Assembly (NCBI RefSeq): GCF_029873475.1
Contig: NZ_CP123499.1
Coordinates: 1,674,001-1,738,000 of the forward strand
DNA: 64,000 nt
Direction: 5' to 3'
Source of the DNA: Arsenophonus sp. aPb
GTDB taxonomy: Bacteria > Pseudomonadota > Gammaproteobacteria > Enterobacterales > Enterobacteriaceae
The position numbers and the translations under genes were made by a program. This document shows positions 54,935 to 63,458 of this stretch, one piece after another. A model generated the notes under the pieces. It saw only the letters and a program-made list of their open reading frames with translations. It searched no databases and was not told the origin of the DNA. The stretch's first letter is position 1. Each line of letters begins with the position of its first letter.

Positions 54935-57313
54935 CTAATCATTTTCCGCCAGTGATAACCATGTTTTCATCACCGTATCAGGATTAAGCGAAAGACTATC
55001 AATCCCTTCTTTCACTAACCATTGTGCAAAATCCTGATGATCAGAAGGACCTTGACCACAAATACCTACATACTTGCCTTGTTGTTTAGCGGCCTTTATT
55101 GCCATCGATATCAATGCCTTAACCGCTTCATTGCGCTCATCAAATAGCGAAGAGATAATAGCAGAATCACGATCTAGCCCGAGTGTTAATTGCGTCATAT
55201 CATTTGAACCAATGGAGAATCCATCAAAATAGGCAAGAAATTGTTCTGCTAATAGGGCATTTGATGGGATTTCACACATCATGATAATTTTCAAACCATT
55301 CTCACCGCGTTTTAAGCCATGATGTGCTAACTCTTCAATAACAGCTTCAGCTTGAGCAACAGTTCTGACAAATGGGATCATAATCTCAACATTGGTTAGT
55401 CCCATGATATTTCGCACCCGCTTGACCGCTTCACACTCAAGAGCAAAACATTGGCGAAAACTATCGGCCACATAGCGACCAGCGCCCCGAAAACCTAACA
55501 TTGGGTTTTCTTCATGCGGTTCATAAAGATCACCACCAATTAGGTTAGCATATTCATTTGATTTAAAATCAGATAAACGGACAATTACCCGTTTCGGCCA
55601 AAATGCTGCCGCTAGTGTTGCAATTCCCTCTGTTAAGCGACCGATGTAAAACTCTACGGGATCCTGATAACCTAACATTAGTGCTCGAATTTCAGCCTGT
55701 AACTCAGTCGTTTGTTGCTCAAATTCCAATAAAGCACGGGGATGCACTCCGATCATGCGATTGATAATAAATTCCAAACGTGCCAAACCCACCCCATCAT
55801 TAGGTAAACAAGCAAAATCAAATGCCCGATCAGGATTACCAACATTCATCATGATTTTCACCTTCAACGCTGGCATTTTATCTACCTGACAACTTTTGAT
55901 CTCAAATGGCAATTTATCAGCATAAACAAAACCAGTATCGCCTTCAGCGCAAGAGACTGTCACTAATTGGCCATCTTGTAAGTGCTCAGTCGCATTACCA
56001 CAGCCAACCACAGCTGGAATACCCAACTCACGTGCAATAATCGCGGCATGACAAGTACGTCCGCCACGATTAGTGACAATAGCAGCCGCTCGCTTCATGA
56101 TAGGTTCCCAATCAGGATCAGTCATATCAGTAACCAAAACATCACCTGGCTGCACACAACTCATTTCACTAATATCATGAATAACTTTAACCGCTCCTGC
56201 ACCAATACGTTGACCAATCGCACGCCCTTCTACTAATACTTTACCGGTTTTTTTTATTTGATAGCGTTCCATTATCTGCTGATTAGAGCGGACAGTTTCA
56301 GGTCGCGCCTGGACGATATATAATTTACCATTATGGCCATCTTTAGCCCATTCTATATCCATCGGCCGGCCATAGTGCTGCTCAATTAATAATGCTTGAT
56401 GAGCAAGCGCTTCAACTTCATGATCAGCTAAAGAAAAACAATTTCGTTGTTTTTCCGCTACCTCTTCAATCTTTACTTGCTTACCATGTTGATGATTATC
56501 GGCATAAACCATCCGCATTTTTTTTGAGCCTAACGTTCTGCGCACAATAGCTGGACGCCCCGCTTTTAATGTCGGTTTATGCACATAAAATTCATCAGGA
56601 TTTACCGCACCTTGAACAACCATCTCGCCAAGACCACACGCTGAGGTAATAAAAACAACCTGATCAAAACCGGATTCAGTATCTATAGTAAACATCACGC
56701 CCGAAGAAGCTAAATCAGAACGTACCATACGTTGGATTCCGGCAGAAAGCGCCACACCACGATGATCATACCCTTGATGGACACGATATGAGATAGCTCG
56801 GTCATTAAATAGCGAAGCAAAAACATGTTTGATAGCGACCATTACCGCATCAATACCTTTCACGTTCAAAAAAGTTTCTTGTTGTCCAGCAAAAGAAGCA
56901 TCTGGCATATCTTCAGCAGTAGCAGAAGAGCGTACTGCAAAGGAAATATCAGCTTCATCGGCGGATAATTGCAAAAAAGCCTGACGGATATCTTTTTCTA
57001 ATTTAGAGCCAAAAGGGGTATCAATGATCCATTGCCGGATTTGGCTACCCGCTTTGGCTAATTGATCTACATCGTCAATATCAATTTCATCCAATAATTG
57101 GTATATACGTTGATTAACATCACCTTGTTCTAAAAAATCATTGAAAGCACGAGCGGTAGTAGCAAAGCCATTTGGTACCAGAACATCCAGAGCAGCTAAA
57201 TGTGTGATCATTTCACCTAACGAAGCATTCTTTCCGCCAACTAAATCAACATCATTCATAGTAAGCTGGTTATACCAAAGTATATTGCTTGAAGTACGGC
57301 CATTATCAGACAT
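54935..57313 (-). CDS. ppsA: Phosphoenolpyruvate synthase
   Basis: PEP synthase, making PEP from pyruvate and ATP for gluconeogenesis. Start chosen at MSDNGRTSSNILWYNQL (57313), like E. coli MSNNGSSPLVLWYNQL; 792 residues, the E. coli length. A Met nine codons upstream is possible. N-terminal ATP-grasp domain (VGGKNASLGEM, SFAVRSSATAEDMPDASFAGQQE in part), the phosphohistidine domain with catalytic His in GGRTCHAAIIARE, and the PEP/pyruvate TIM barrel (LGFRGAGRYV, GICGQGPSDH). Divergent from its regulator gene ppsR. Confidence 0.98.
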   Translation of the reverse strand: MSDNGRTSSNILWYNQLTMNDVDLVGGKNASLGEMITHLAALDVLVPNGFATTARAFNDFLEQGDVNQRIYQLLDEIDIDDVDQLAKAGSQIRQWIIDTPFGSKLEKDIRQAFLQLSADEADISFAVRSSATAEDMPDASFAGQQETFLNVKGIDAVMVAIKHVFASLFNDRAISYRVHQGYDHRGVALSAGIQRMVRSDLASSGVMFTIDTESGFDQVVFITSACGLGEMVVQGAVNPDEFYVHKPTLKAGRPAIVRRTLGSKKMRMVYADNHQHGKQVKIEEVAEKQRNCFSLADHEVEALAHQALLIEQHYGRPMDIEWAKDGHNGKLYIVQARPETVRSNQQIMERYQIKKTGKVLVEGRAIGQRIGAGAVKVIHDISEMSCVQPGDVLVTDMTDPDWEPIMKRAAAIVTNRGGRTCHAAIIARELGIPAVVGCGNATEHLQDGQLVTVSCAEGDTGFVYADKLPFEIKSCQVDKMPALKVKIMMNVGNPDRAFDFACLPNDGVGLARLEFIINRMIGVHPRALLEFEQQTTELQAEIRALMLGYQDPVEFYIGRLTEGIATLAAAFWPKRVIVRLSDFKSNEYANLIGGDLYEPHEENPMLGFRGAGRYVADSFRQCFALECEAVKRVRNIMGLTNVEIMIPFVRTVAQAEAVIEELAHHGLKRGENGLKIIMMCEIPSNALLAEQFLAYFDGFSIGSNDMTQLTLGLDRDSAIISSLFDERNEAVKALISMAIKAAKQQGKYVGICGQGPSDHQDFAQWLVKEGIDSLSLNPDTVMKTWLSLAEND

Positions 57314-57550
57314 TGAAAAAGAACCCTTATTAAAATTCATAGAAGTGTAAATATGTTAGTTAGTTGGTAAAACTATCTCATCGCTAAGACTAACATAATG
57401 TTGAACCAAAAATGGAATGGTGAATCGATCAAGCTCATAATAATATTTTTTAACGCCATATAATCTATCATTCGACTAACAAATTTTTACATTTAATCTT
57501 TATTATTTTACTTTTTAAAAATAGAATAAAATGAAAAGGAAAATTAACCA

Positions 57551-58390
57551 ATGGATAATTATCACGCTAAAAATTTAGCACGCTGTGTTTTTTTTATCTC
57601 CGACGGAACTGCTATTACTGCAGAGACGCTAGGTCATGCTGTTTTATCGCAATTTCCACTCCATTTTTCTTCTTATACACTACCGTTTGTCACCACTGAA
57701 AAACGTGCCACAGAAATAAAACAAAGAATTGATCAAATCTATTCTAAAACCCATATTCGCCCGTTGGTTTTTTACTCAATTATCTCGCCAACAGTAAAAA
57801 AAATTATTACCACTAGTGCCGGCTGTTGTTATGATATCGTCCAATCTTTAATTGATCCGATCCAGCAAGAAATTGGCTTAAAACCTGAACCAAAGCTCAA
57901 CCGTACCCATGGACTATCTAATCTAAATCAATATGATGCTAGAATTGCAGCGATTGAATATACATTGGCGCACGATGATGGCATATCATTAAAAAATCTC
58001 GATCAGGCTCAAGTAATTTTATTGGGTGTTTCCCGTTGTGGTAAAACACCAACCAGCCTCTATTTAGCGATGCAATTTGCTATTCAGGCTGCCAATTATC
58101 CTTTCACCGCAGATGATATGGATAATTTGCAATTACCCTCTGCATTAAAGCCTTATATGAATAAACTTTTTGGTTTAACGATTAGTCCTGAGCGACTAGC
58201 GGCTATTCGTGAAGAGCGTTGTGAAAAAAGTCGTTATGCATCTTTACGTCAATGTCGGATAGAATTAACTGAGGTGGAAGCTTTATTTAGAAGACACAAT
58301 ATTCATTATTTAAATACAACTAATTACTCTGTTGAAGAGATCTCAGCTAAAGTCATCGATACATTCGGTCTAACCCGCCGTATATTTTAA
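57551..58390 (+). CDS. ppsR: PpsR, PEP synthase regulatory kinase/phosphorylase
   Basis: Bifunctional DUF299 protein that inactivates PEP synthase by ADP-dependent phosphorylation of an active-site Thr and reactivates it by Pi-dependent removal. 279 residues (E. coli 277). Family marks: CVFFISDGTAITAETLGHAVL near the N-terminus (shown in part), and a P-loop GVSRCGKTPTSLYLA. Divergent from its target ppsA, and followed by aroH as in E. coli. Confidence 0.96.
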   Translation: MDNYHAKNLARCVFFISDGTAITAETLGHAVLSQFPLHFSSYTLPFVTTEKRATEIKQRIDQIYSKTHIRPLVFYSIISPTVKKIITTSAGCCYDIVQSLIDPIQQEIGLKPEPKLNRTHGLSNLNQYDARIAAIEYTLAHDDGISLKNLDQAQVILLGVSRCGKTPTSLYLAMQFAIQAANYPFTADDMDNLQLPSALKPYMNKLFGLTISPERLAAIREERCEKSRYASLRQCRIELTEVEALFRRHNIHYLNTTNYSVEEISAKVIDTFGLTRRIF

Positions 58391-58529
58391 TAATTGAAAA
58401 TTAGCTGAGAAACATTGATTATTTTAACGCTATCTTAAACAACCCTTGGAACCGGTTTATTTTCAGTTAGGGTAATGCTAGTTTATTTAGCGAGAAGATC
58501 TGCTACATTGAAGCATATATGAGATAAAT

Positions 58530-59576
58530 ATGTATAAAACAGATGAGTTAAGAACTCAACCTATTGATAGCCTTATTACGCCTCAAGCTCTGGCCGATGA
58601 GTTTCCGCTATCTAAAGAAATTGTCGAAAACGTGACAATGTCACGAAAAGCGATTGAATCAATTTTAACTGGTCAAGATCAACGACTGTTGGTGGTCATT
58701 GGCCCCTGTTCGGTACATGATACCCATGCAGCACTTGAATACGCAAAAATGCTGGCTAAGCTGCGTGTCGAATATAAAGATTATCTTGAAATCGTGATGC
58801 GTACCTATTTTGAAAAACCACGTACCGTCGTTGGTTGGAAAGGTTTAATTTCCGATCCAGATCTAAACAATTCCTGCCAAGTTAATAAAGGCCTACGATT
58901 AGCTCGTGAGCTACTAACTAACATTAACCAACTTGGGCTGCCAACGGCAACTGAATTTTTAGATATGATAATCGGCCAATATGTTGCCGATCTTATTAGC
59001 TGGGGAGCCGTCGGCGCCAGAACCACAGAAAGCCAAATCCATCGACAAATGGCATCAGCGCTTTCTTGTCCGGTTGGCTTTAAAAATGGTACTGACGGGA
59101 ATATTAATATTGCTCTTGATGCTATTCGTGCAGCACGTGCCAGCCATGTATTTTTATCGCCCAATAAAAATGGTCAAATGACTGTTTATCAAACACAAGG
59201 TAATCCTTATGGCCATATTATTATGCGTGGAGGAAAACAACCTAATTATAGCGCTGAAGATATTGCTGTTGCTTGCTGTCAGTTACGCCAATTAGGCTTA
59301 GCTGAAAAATTAGTTATCGATTTTAGTCACGGTAATTGTCAAAAAATCCATCAACGCCAAATAGACGTTGCTAAAAACATTGCGCAACAACTGCAAAAAG
59401 GCTCGAAAGCCATCGCGGGCATTATGGCAGAAAGTTTTCTCGTAGAAGGTACCCAGCAAGTCATTGCCGGTAAGCCCCTTATTTATGGTCAGTCAATCAC
59501 CGATCCCTGCTTGGGCTGGCAGGACACTGAACAATTACTATCTATACTGGCTGAAGCGGTAAAACATCGGTTTTAA
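58530..59576 (+). CDS. aroH: DAHP synthase, Trp-sensitive type (AroH)
   Basis: 3-deoxy-D-arabino-heptulosonate-7-phosphate synthase, joining PEP and erythrose-4-P in the first shikimate step. 348 residues, the E. coli AroH length. Active-site strings: VIGPCSVHD (metal Cys), RTYFEKPRTVVGWKGL, GARTTESQIHR, GFKNGTDG, DFSHGNC and GQSITDPCLGW. Assigned AroH rather than AroF/AroG by its place after ppsR and by N-terminal similarity (TDELRT). It draws on PEP made by ppsA. No convincing TrpR operator upstream. Confidence 0.95.
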   Translation: MYKTDELRTQPIDSLITPQALADEFPLSKEIVENVTMSRKAIESILTGQDQRLLVVIGPCSVHDTHAALEYAKMLAKLRVEYKDYLEIVMRTYFEKPRTVVGWKGLISDPDLNNSCQVNKGLRLARELLTNINQLGLPTATEFLDMIIGQYVADLISWGAVGARTTESQIHRQMASALSCPVGFKNGTDGNINIALDAIRAARASHVFLSPNKNGQMTVYQTQGNPYGHIIMRGGKQPNYSAEDIAVACCQLRQLGLAEKLVIDFSHGNCQKIHQRQIDVAKNIAQQLQKGSKAIAGIMAESFLVEGTQQVIAGKPLIYGQSITDPCLGWQDTEQLLSILAEAVKHRF

Positions 59577-59586
59577 TCACCCTACA

Positions 59587-59634
59587 GGAGAATTTTTCAG
59601 CAGCAATTAAATTAATTGTCAGACAAAATTCTCC
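59587..59634 (+). terminator. Terminator after aroH
   Basis: GGAGAATTTT (59587-59596) and AAAATTCTCC (59625-59634) pair perfectly over a 28-nt loop, 11 bp after the stop. The long loop and lack of a T-run lower the score. The rest of the 295-bp gap to yjgR is featureless. Confidence 0.5.
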
Positions 59635-59871
59635 CTAACCAAAAGAATATTTTATCAGGCAGGATTTACTGAATTTTTTATTATTAAAATACCAAATACA
59701 CCACCATCAGCTATCTTTACCCTATACGCTTTTATAATTTTTTATTAATTGATCATATTTTAACTGTCGTATTAACTATTCTGTCTGGTAATTAAATATT
59801 TAACGAAAATCTGCTAACGAGCCTGGCAACAAAATTATACCCATTATGCCGACTACAGAGGATTAATTTAG

Positions 59872-61359
59872 ATGCAAAAATCTCTTGTCATCGCTAAAAA
59901 TAGTGAAACTGAATTAGCCATCTTGCCTGCGCTGGCAAATCGACATGGATTAATTACCGGTGCAACAGGAACAGGTAAAACTGTAACGCTACAAAAAATG
60001 GCGGAAAGTTTTTCTCAAATTGGGGTGCCGGTTTTTATGGCTGATGTGAAAGGTGATCTTTCGGGGATTGGTGCCAAAGGAGTATTAACACCTAAATTAC
60101 AATCACGCCTGGAAGCGCTTGGCGTAACAGACTGGCATCCTGCTGCGTGTCCTGTCACTTTTTGGGATGTTTTTGCAGAACAAGGACATCCGGTAAGAGC
60201 AACCATCTCAGATATGGGGCCATTGCTGTTATCTCGTTTAATGAATTTAAATGATGTGCAAAGTGGTGTATTACAACTTATTTTTAAAATCGCCGATGAC
60301 AATGGCTTACTATTGCTAGACATGAAAGATCTGCGTGCTACCGTTCAATATGTCGGTGAAAATGCGAAACAATTTCAAACTGAATACGGTAACATTGCCG
60401 GTACCTCAATTGGCGCCATACAACGTGGTTTATTAACCCTTCAACAGCAAGGTGCTGATTACTTTTTCGGCGAACCTATGCTTGATATCGTTGATCTAAT
60501 CAAAACCGATTCGAATGGCCAAGGAATAGTCAATATCCTTGCCGCAGACAAACTCTATAATCAGCCTAAGCTATACGCAGTATTTCTATTATGGTTATTA
60601 TCGGAACTTTTTGAACGTTTGCCTGAAATGGGCGATGTTGAAAAACCGAAACTGGTGTTTTTCTTTGATGAAGCACATCTACTTTTTACTAACGCACCGA
60701 CCGCACTACTGGAAAAAATCGAACAGGTTGTTCGCCTGATCCGTTCAAAAGGCGTTGGCGTTTATTTTGTTACACAAAATCCCCTTGATATTCCCGATAA
60801 TATTCTAGGACAGCTTGGCAATCGGGTTCAGCATGCATTACGCGCTTTTACGCCACGGGATCAAAAAGCCGTTAAAGCAGCAGCCGAAACCATGCGAGCA
60901 AATCCAAAGTTTAAAGCCGAGCAGGCGATAACTGAACTAGGTGTGGGTGAAGCATTAATTTCGTTCTTAGATGAAAAAGGACGTCCAAACATTGTTCAAC
61001 GGGCTTTCGTTATTGCGCCAGATTCACGCATGGGAATTTTAACTAGCGAAGAACGCAGCCAGCTACTTACTCATTCAGATATTTATGGCAAGTATGAGAA
61101 AATGTTGGATCGTGAATCAGCCTATGAAAAACTGGCAAATCAAACCAGCGATGAGATAACAGCTACTAGCCAAGCAAATCAGACAACAAAAAATACCGAA
61201 GATAGTGGGTTTGTTGGCGGCTTAAAAGATTTCCTATTTGGTTCAACCGGCCCCAGAGGAGGTAAAAAAGAGGGTTTAGTGCAAACAGCAACTAAATCTG
61301 CGGTACGTCAAATAAGTACTCAAATTATTCGTGGCATTTTGGGTGGTAGAAAACGTTAA
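59872..61359 (+). CDS. yjgR: YjgR, HerA-like ATPase of the DUF853 family
   Basis: Predicted P-loop ATPase of the HerA/VirB4-like DUF853 family; cellular role unknown. 495 residues (E. coli YjgR 500). Walker A GATGTGKT at residue 31, FMADVKGDLSG, Walker B LVFFFDEAHLLF, sensor VYFVTQNPLDIPDNILGQLGNRVQHALR (in part), and the tail FGSTGPRGGKKEG then IIRGILGGRKR. In E. coli the gene lies elsewhere on the chromosome, so aroH-yjgR is a rearranged junction. Confidence 0.94.
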   Translation: MQKSLVIAKNSETELAILPALANRHGLITGATGTGKTVTLQKMAESFSQIGVPVFMADVKGDLSGIGAKGVLTPKLQSRLEALGVTDWHPAACPVTFWDVFAEQGHPVRATISDMGPLLLSRLMNLNDVQSGVLQLIFKIADDNGLLLLDMKDLRATVQYVGENAKQFQTEYGNIAGTSIGAIQRGLLTLQQQGADYFFGEPMLDIVDLIKTDSNGQGIVNILAADKLYNQPKLYAVFLLWLLSELFERLPEMGDVEKPKLVFFFDEAHLLFTNAPTALLEKIEQVVRLIRSKGVGVYFVTQNPLDIPDNILGQLGNRVQHALRAFTPRDQKAVKAAAETMRANPKFKAEQAITELGVGEALISFLDEKGRPNIVQRAFVIAPDSRMGILTSEERSQLLTHSDIYGKYEKMLDRESAYEKLANQTSDEITATSQANQTTKNTEDSGFVGGLKDFLFGSTGPRGGKKEGLVQTATKSAVRQISTQIIRGILGGRKR

Positions 61360-61368
61360 AAAAAAAAT

Positions 61369-61402
61369 AACAAACCTGGCAGTAAACTATACCAGGTTTG
61401 TT
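61369..61402. terminator. Bidirectional terminator between yjgR and the protease gene
   Basis: AACAAACCTGG / CCAGGTTTGTT, 11-bp perfect stem with a 12-nt loop. On the minus strand it is followed by a run of ten T, making it a strong terminator for the protease gene; it also lies just past yjgR. Confidence 0.85.
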
Positions 61403-61457
61403 AAGCAAAAATCCTAATGGTATTAATTGTTTTATTTACATAATAAAATAGATAAAA

Positions 61458-62207
61458 TTACTTATTAATATTTTTTAGGATCCAATCACTATAATAACTT
61501 ACTCTGGTAAATTCCATGGACTGCATTATTCTACGAGAGACTAAACCTACTACCGTGTTATTACCATCGTGAGCTAATAATGGACTACCTGAATCCCCTC
61601 CTTGTGTTGTGGTATTATTACCAATTGCGCAAATATGCAAGGCCGGCTTATGGCAAGCAGGTGGGTAACCACTCGGTACTTCAATACATCGTTTAGGATT
61701 AGCGATCGAAATAATCGTTTTTCGCAAATATTCAGATGTTTTGCCCAATTCAGTATCACCCATACCAATCGCAGTTACTTCAGTACCTTCAGGTAAATCA
61801 AGATGTTTATTGATACCATTAATACTGGCAAAATCATTACTAATTGTTTCGCGGTCTAACTCAAGTAAAGCAATATCATAGGGTACATCAAATGGCGGAG
61901 GACAATCTACATCAGGATCAGAGGGTGAATTACGCCAATAAGGATGGCTAATAATCTGTTTAATTTTTACTTTATCTTGATAAATTGCACCCGGGTTATA
62001 GTGCTCCATGCCAACATAAACATTAAGTTTTGCAACATCAATATTTTCAATACAATGTGCTGCACTCAATACCCAACGTTTATTAATAAGAACGCTACCA
62101 CAGCGATGTCTATTGATATCCGCAGAATCAGAAAGACATAATGCACAAAAAAAGGGAAATTCGCCTGGTTCAGCTGGTATACCGTTAGAAATATATTTAT
62201 TAATCAT
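61458..62207 (-). CDS. Chymotrypsin-fold (S1) serine protease without signal peptide
   Basis: Serine protease of the trypsin/chymotrypsin (S1A) fold, 249 residues. The triad is complete: His51 in LSAAHC, Asp111 in YDIALLEL, Ser206 in QGGDSGSPL. The Cys42-Cys58-type pair is present (RCGSVL and AAHC). It starts MINKYISNGIPAEPGEFPFF, so only a few residues precede the segment matching the mature IVGG N-terminus. There is no secretion signal or propeptide, and an in-frame TAA lies six codons upstream, excluding a longer start. The position equal to trypsin Asp189 is Thr and Cys191 is replaced, so specificity is not trypsin-like. Export by a non-Sec route, or cytoplasmic use, is open. Same strand as the chitin-active gene upstream. 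Confidence 0.88.
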   Translation of the reverse strand: MINKYISNGIPAEPGEFPFFCALCLSDSADINRHRCGSVLINKRWVLSAAHCIENIDVAKLNVYVGMEHYNPGAIYQDKVKIKQIISHPYWRNSPSDPDVDCPPPFDVPYDIALLELDRETISNDFASINGINKHLDLPEGTEVTAIGMGDTELGKTSEYLRKTIISIANPKRCIEVPSGYPPACHKPALHICAIGNNTTTQGGDSGSPLLAHDGNNTVVGLVSRRIMQSMEFTRVSYYSDWILKNINK

Positions 62208-62280
62208 TGTCTTACCGTAAAATTAATTTTTATTAGAATAAAATAAACATTAAAAAATAATCATATTTAGCCAATTAAAA

Positions 62281-62877
62281 CTAACGAGCATTCATATTGG
62301 CATCAATCACTTGATAGAAGGCATTTGATGTATCTGCAATAGTCCAGACACCTAAAATCACTTGATAACCCGTACGATAAGGAACATTGCATTTCATGGT
62401 AACTTCTCGGGCGGGTACTGCACCACCATCAAATCGTGAACAGAAGGGTTGTAATTCAAACGCAGCGCGTCTTAATGGGCGATTAGGATCCCAATCTTGT
62501 TTGGTAATAAAATATTCCCAGCCAGTGGTACTATGTGGGGCAGTTAATGTCCAGTGAAACACATTTTCACCTGATCTCATATTAACCTTAGTCCAGCGCG
62601 TTACTGATTGTTCATCCAATTGTTTAAACATTCCTACACCAGCGCTGGCTATTTTGCCATCCGCTGGCCCTCTTTGTGGAAAACCTTTTTGTCCTTCCAC
62701 TGATTGCGGTTCATACTGAATTGGACCACAATTTTTGTTTTCCAACATTGAACACAAATAAGCCCGACTCGCTGGGCTATCAATATAGCCATGCATTGGT
62801 TTAATATCAGTGGTGATACTGGCAAAACTCGAGGCACTCATTAACGCTAACATAGCCAACAGTAATTTTGTTTTCAT
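62281..62877 (-). CDS. AA10 lytic polysaccharide monooxygenase / chitin-binding protein (CBP21-like)
   Basis: Secreted chitin-active copper monooxygenase family AA10, similar to Serratia CBP21. Started at MKTKLLLAMLALMSASSFA (62877, AAGGAGT ribosome site), 198 residues. The catalytic domain is nearly co-linear with CBP21: HGYIDSPASRAYLC, CGPIQYEPQSVEG, GFPQRGPADGKIASA, TAPHSTTGWEYFITK, FDGGAVP and TSNAFYQVID. Histidine-brace residues are His29 and His115. Oddly, the best signal-peptidase site is after Ala19, leaving nine residues (SITTDIKPM) before His29, which must be N-terminal to bind copper. No chitin-binding module follows. 73 bp before the protease gene. Confidence 0.9.
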   Translation of the reverse strand: MKTKLLLAMLALMSASSFASITTDIKPMHGYIDSPASRAYLCSMLENKNCGPIQYEPQSVEGQKGFPQRGPADGKIASAGVGMFKQLDEQSVTRWTKVNMRSGENVFHWTLTAPHSTTGWEYFITKQDWDPNRPLRRAAFELQPFCSRFDGGAVPAREVTMKCNVPYRTGYQVILGVWTIADTSNAFYQVIDANMNAR

Positions 62878-63458
62878 TTTGCTTACTCCTTGATCAATAA
62901 TTTTATTTCTGTAAAGAAATAATGAGTAAAAAATGCAATAACAGCACAGAAAATTATCGTCCCAGAACCAGCGCGATAGCAATTTAAAATAATTAGTTAA
63001 TGCTTAAAAAATACTTACACCACTTTTAATGACTAATTAATAAATATAAATAAATAGTAATGATTTTTTGCCACTTTTTTAATAAAGTCATAATGTTATG
63101 AATGTCCAAAAAATACGAGTTTTATATTTAACATTAAATATTTAATTAAATGGTAAAACATATAATTAAATAAATTCTTAAATTAATTTCTTATATAACA
63201 TATCGCTGAAATTAATTAAATTAATTTAAATAGGTATCTTGTATCGGTTATAAATAAAATATTAAAATACTTTTTAATTAAAAATAACAATAATAAAAGT
63301 ATTGGCTAATAAAAAAACCAGTAAAATATATTTACTGATTTGCTAAAAAATACCATTTAGTGAATATTAATTTTTTATTCCTACTTTACTATGATCATTT
63401 CCCTTTTGTTTATTATTACTAGAGTACACATTTCAAACCACGAAAGGACTTTATTGCA
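62878..63458. other. Gene-free region between the acyltransferase and the AA10 gene
   Basis: 581 bp of very AT-rich DNA carrying the AA10 promoter. Apart from the terminator at 63319-63337, I see nothing definable. Confidence 0.5.
63319..63337 (-). terminator. Minus-strand terminator downstream of the acyltransferase gene
   Basis: CAGTAAA / TTTACTG stem with a 5-nt loop, followed on the minus strand by GTTTTTTTATTAG. It is about 120 nt after the acyltransferase stop. Confidence 0.6.

Noticed and set aside
58391..58529. Possible TrpR operator before aroH (tgctagtttatttagcg)
   Set aside because: Only one clean CTAG half-site and poor symmetry compared with the GTACTAGTTAACTAGTAC consensus.
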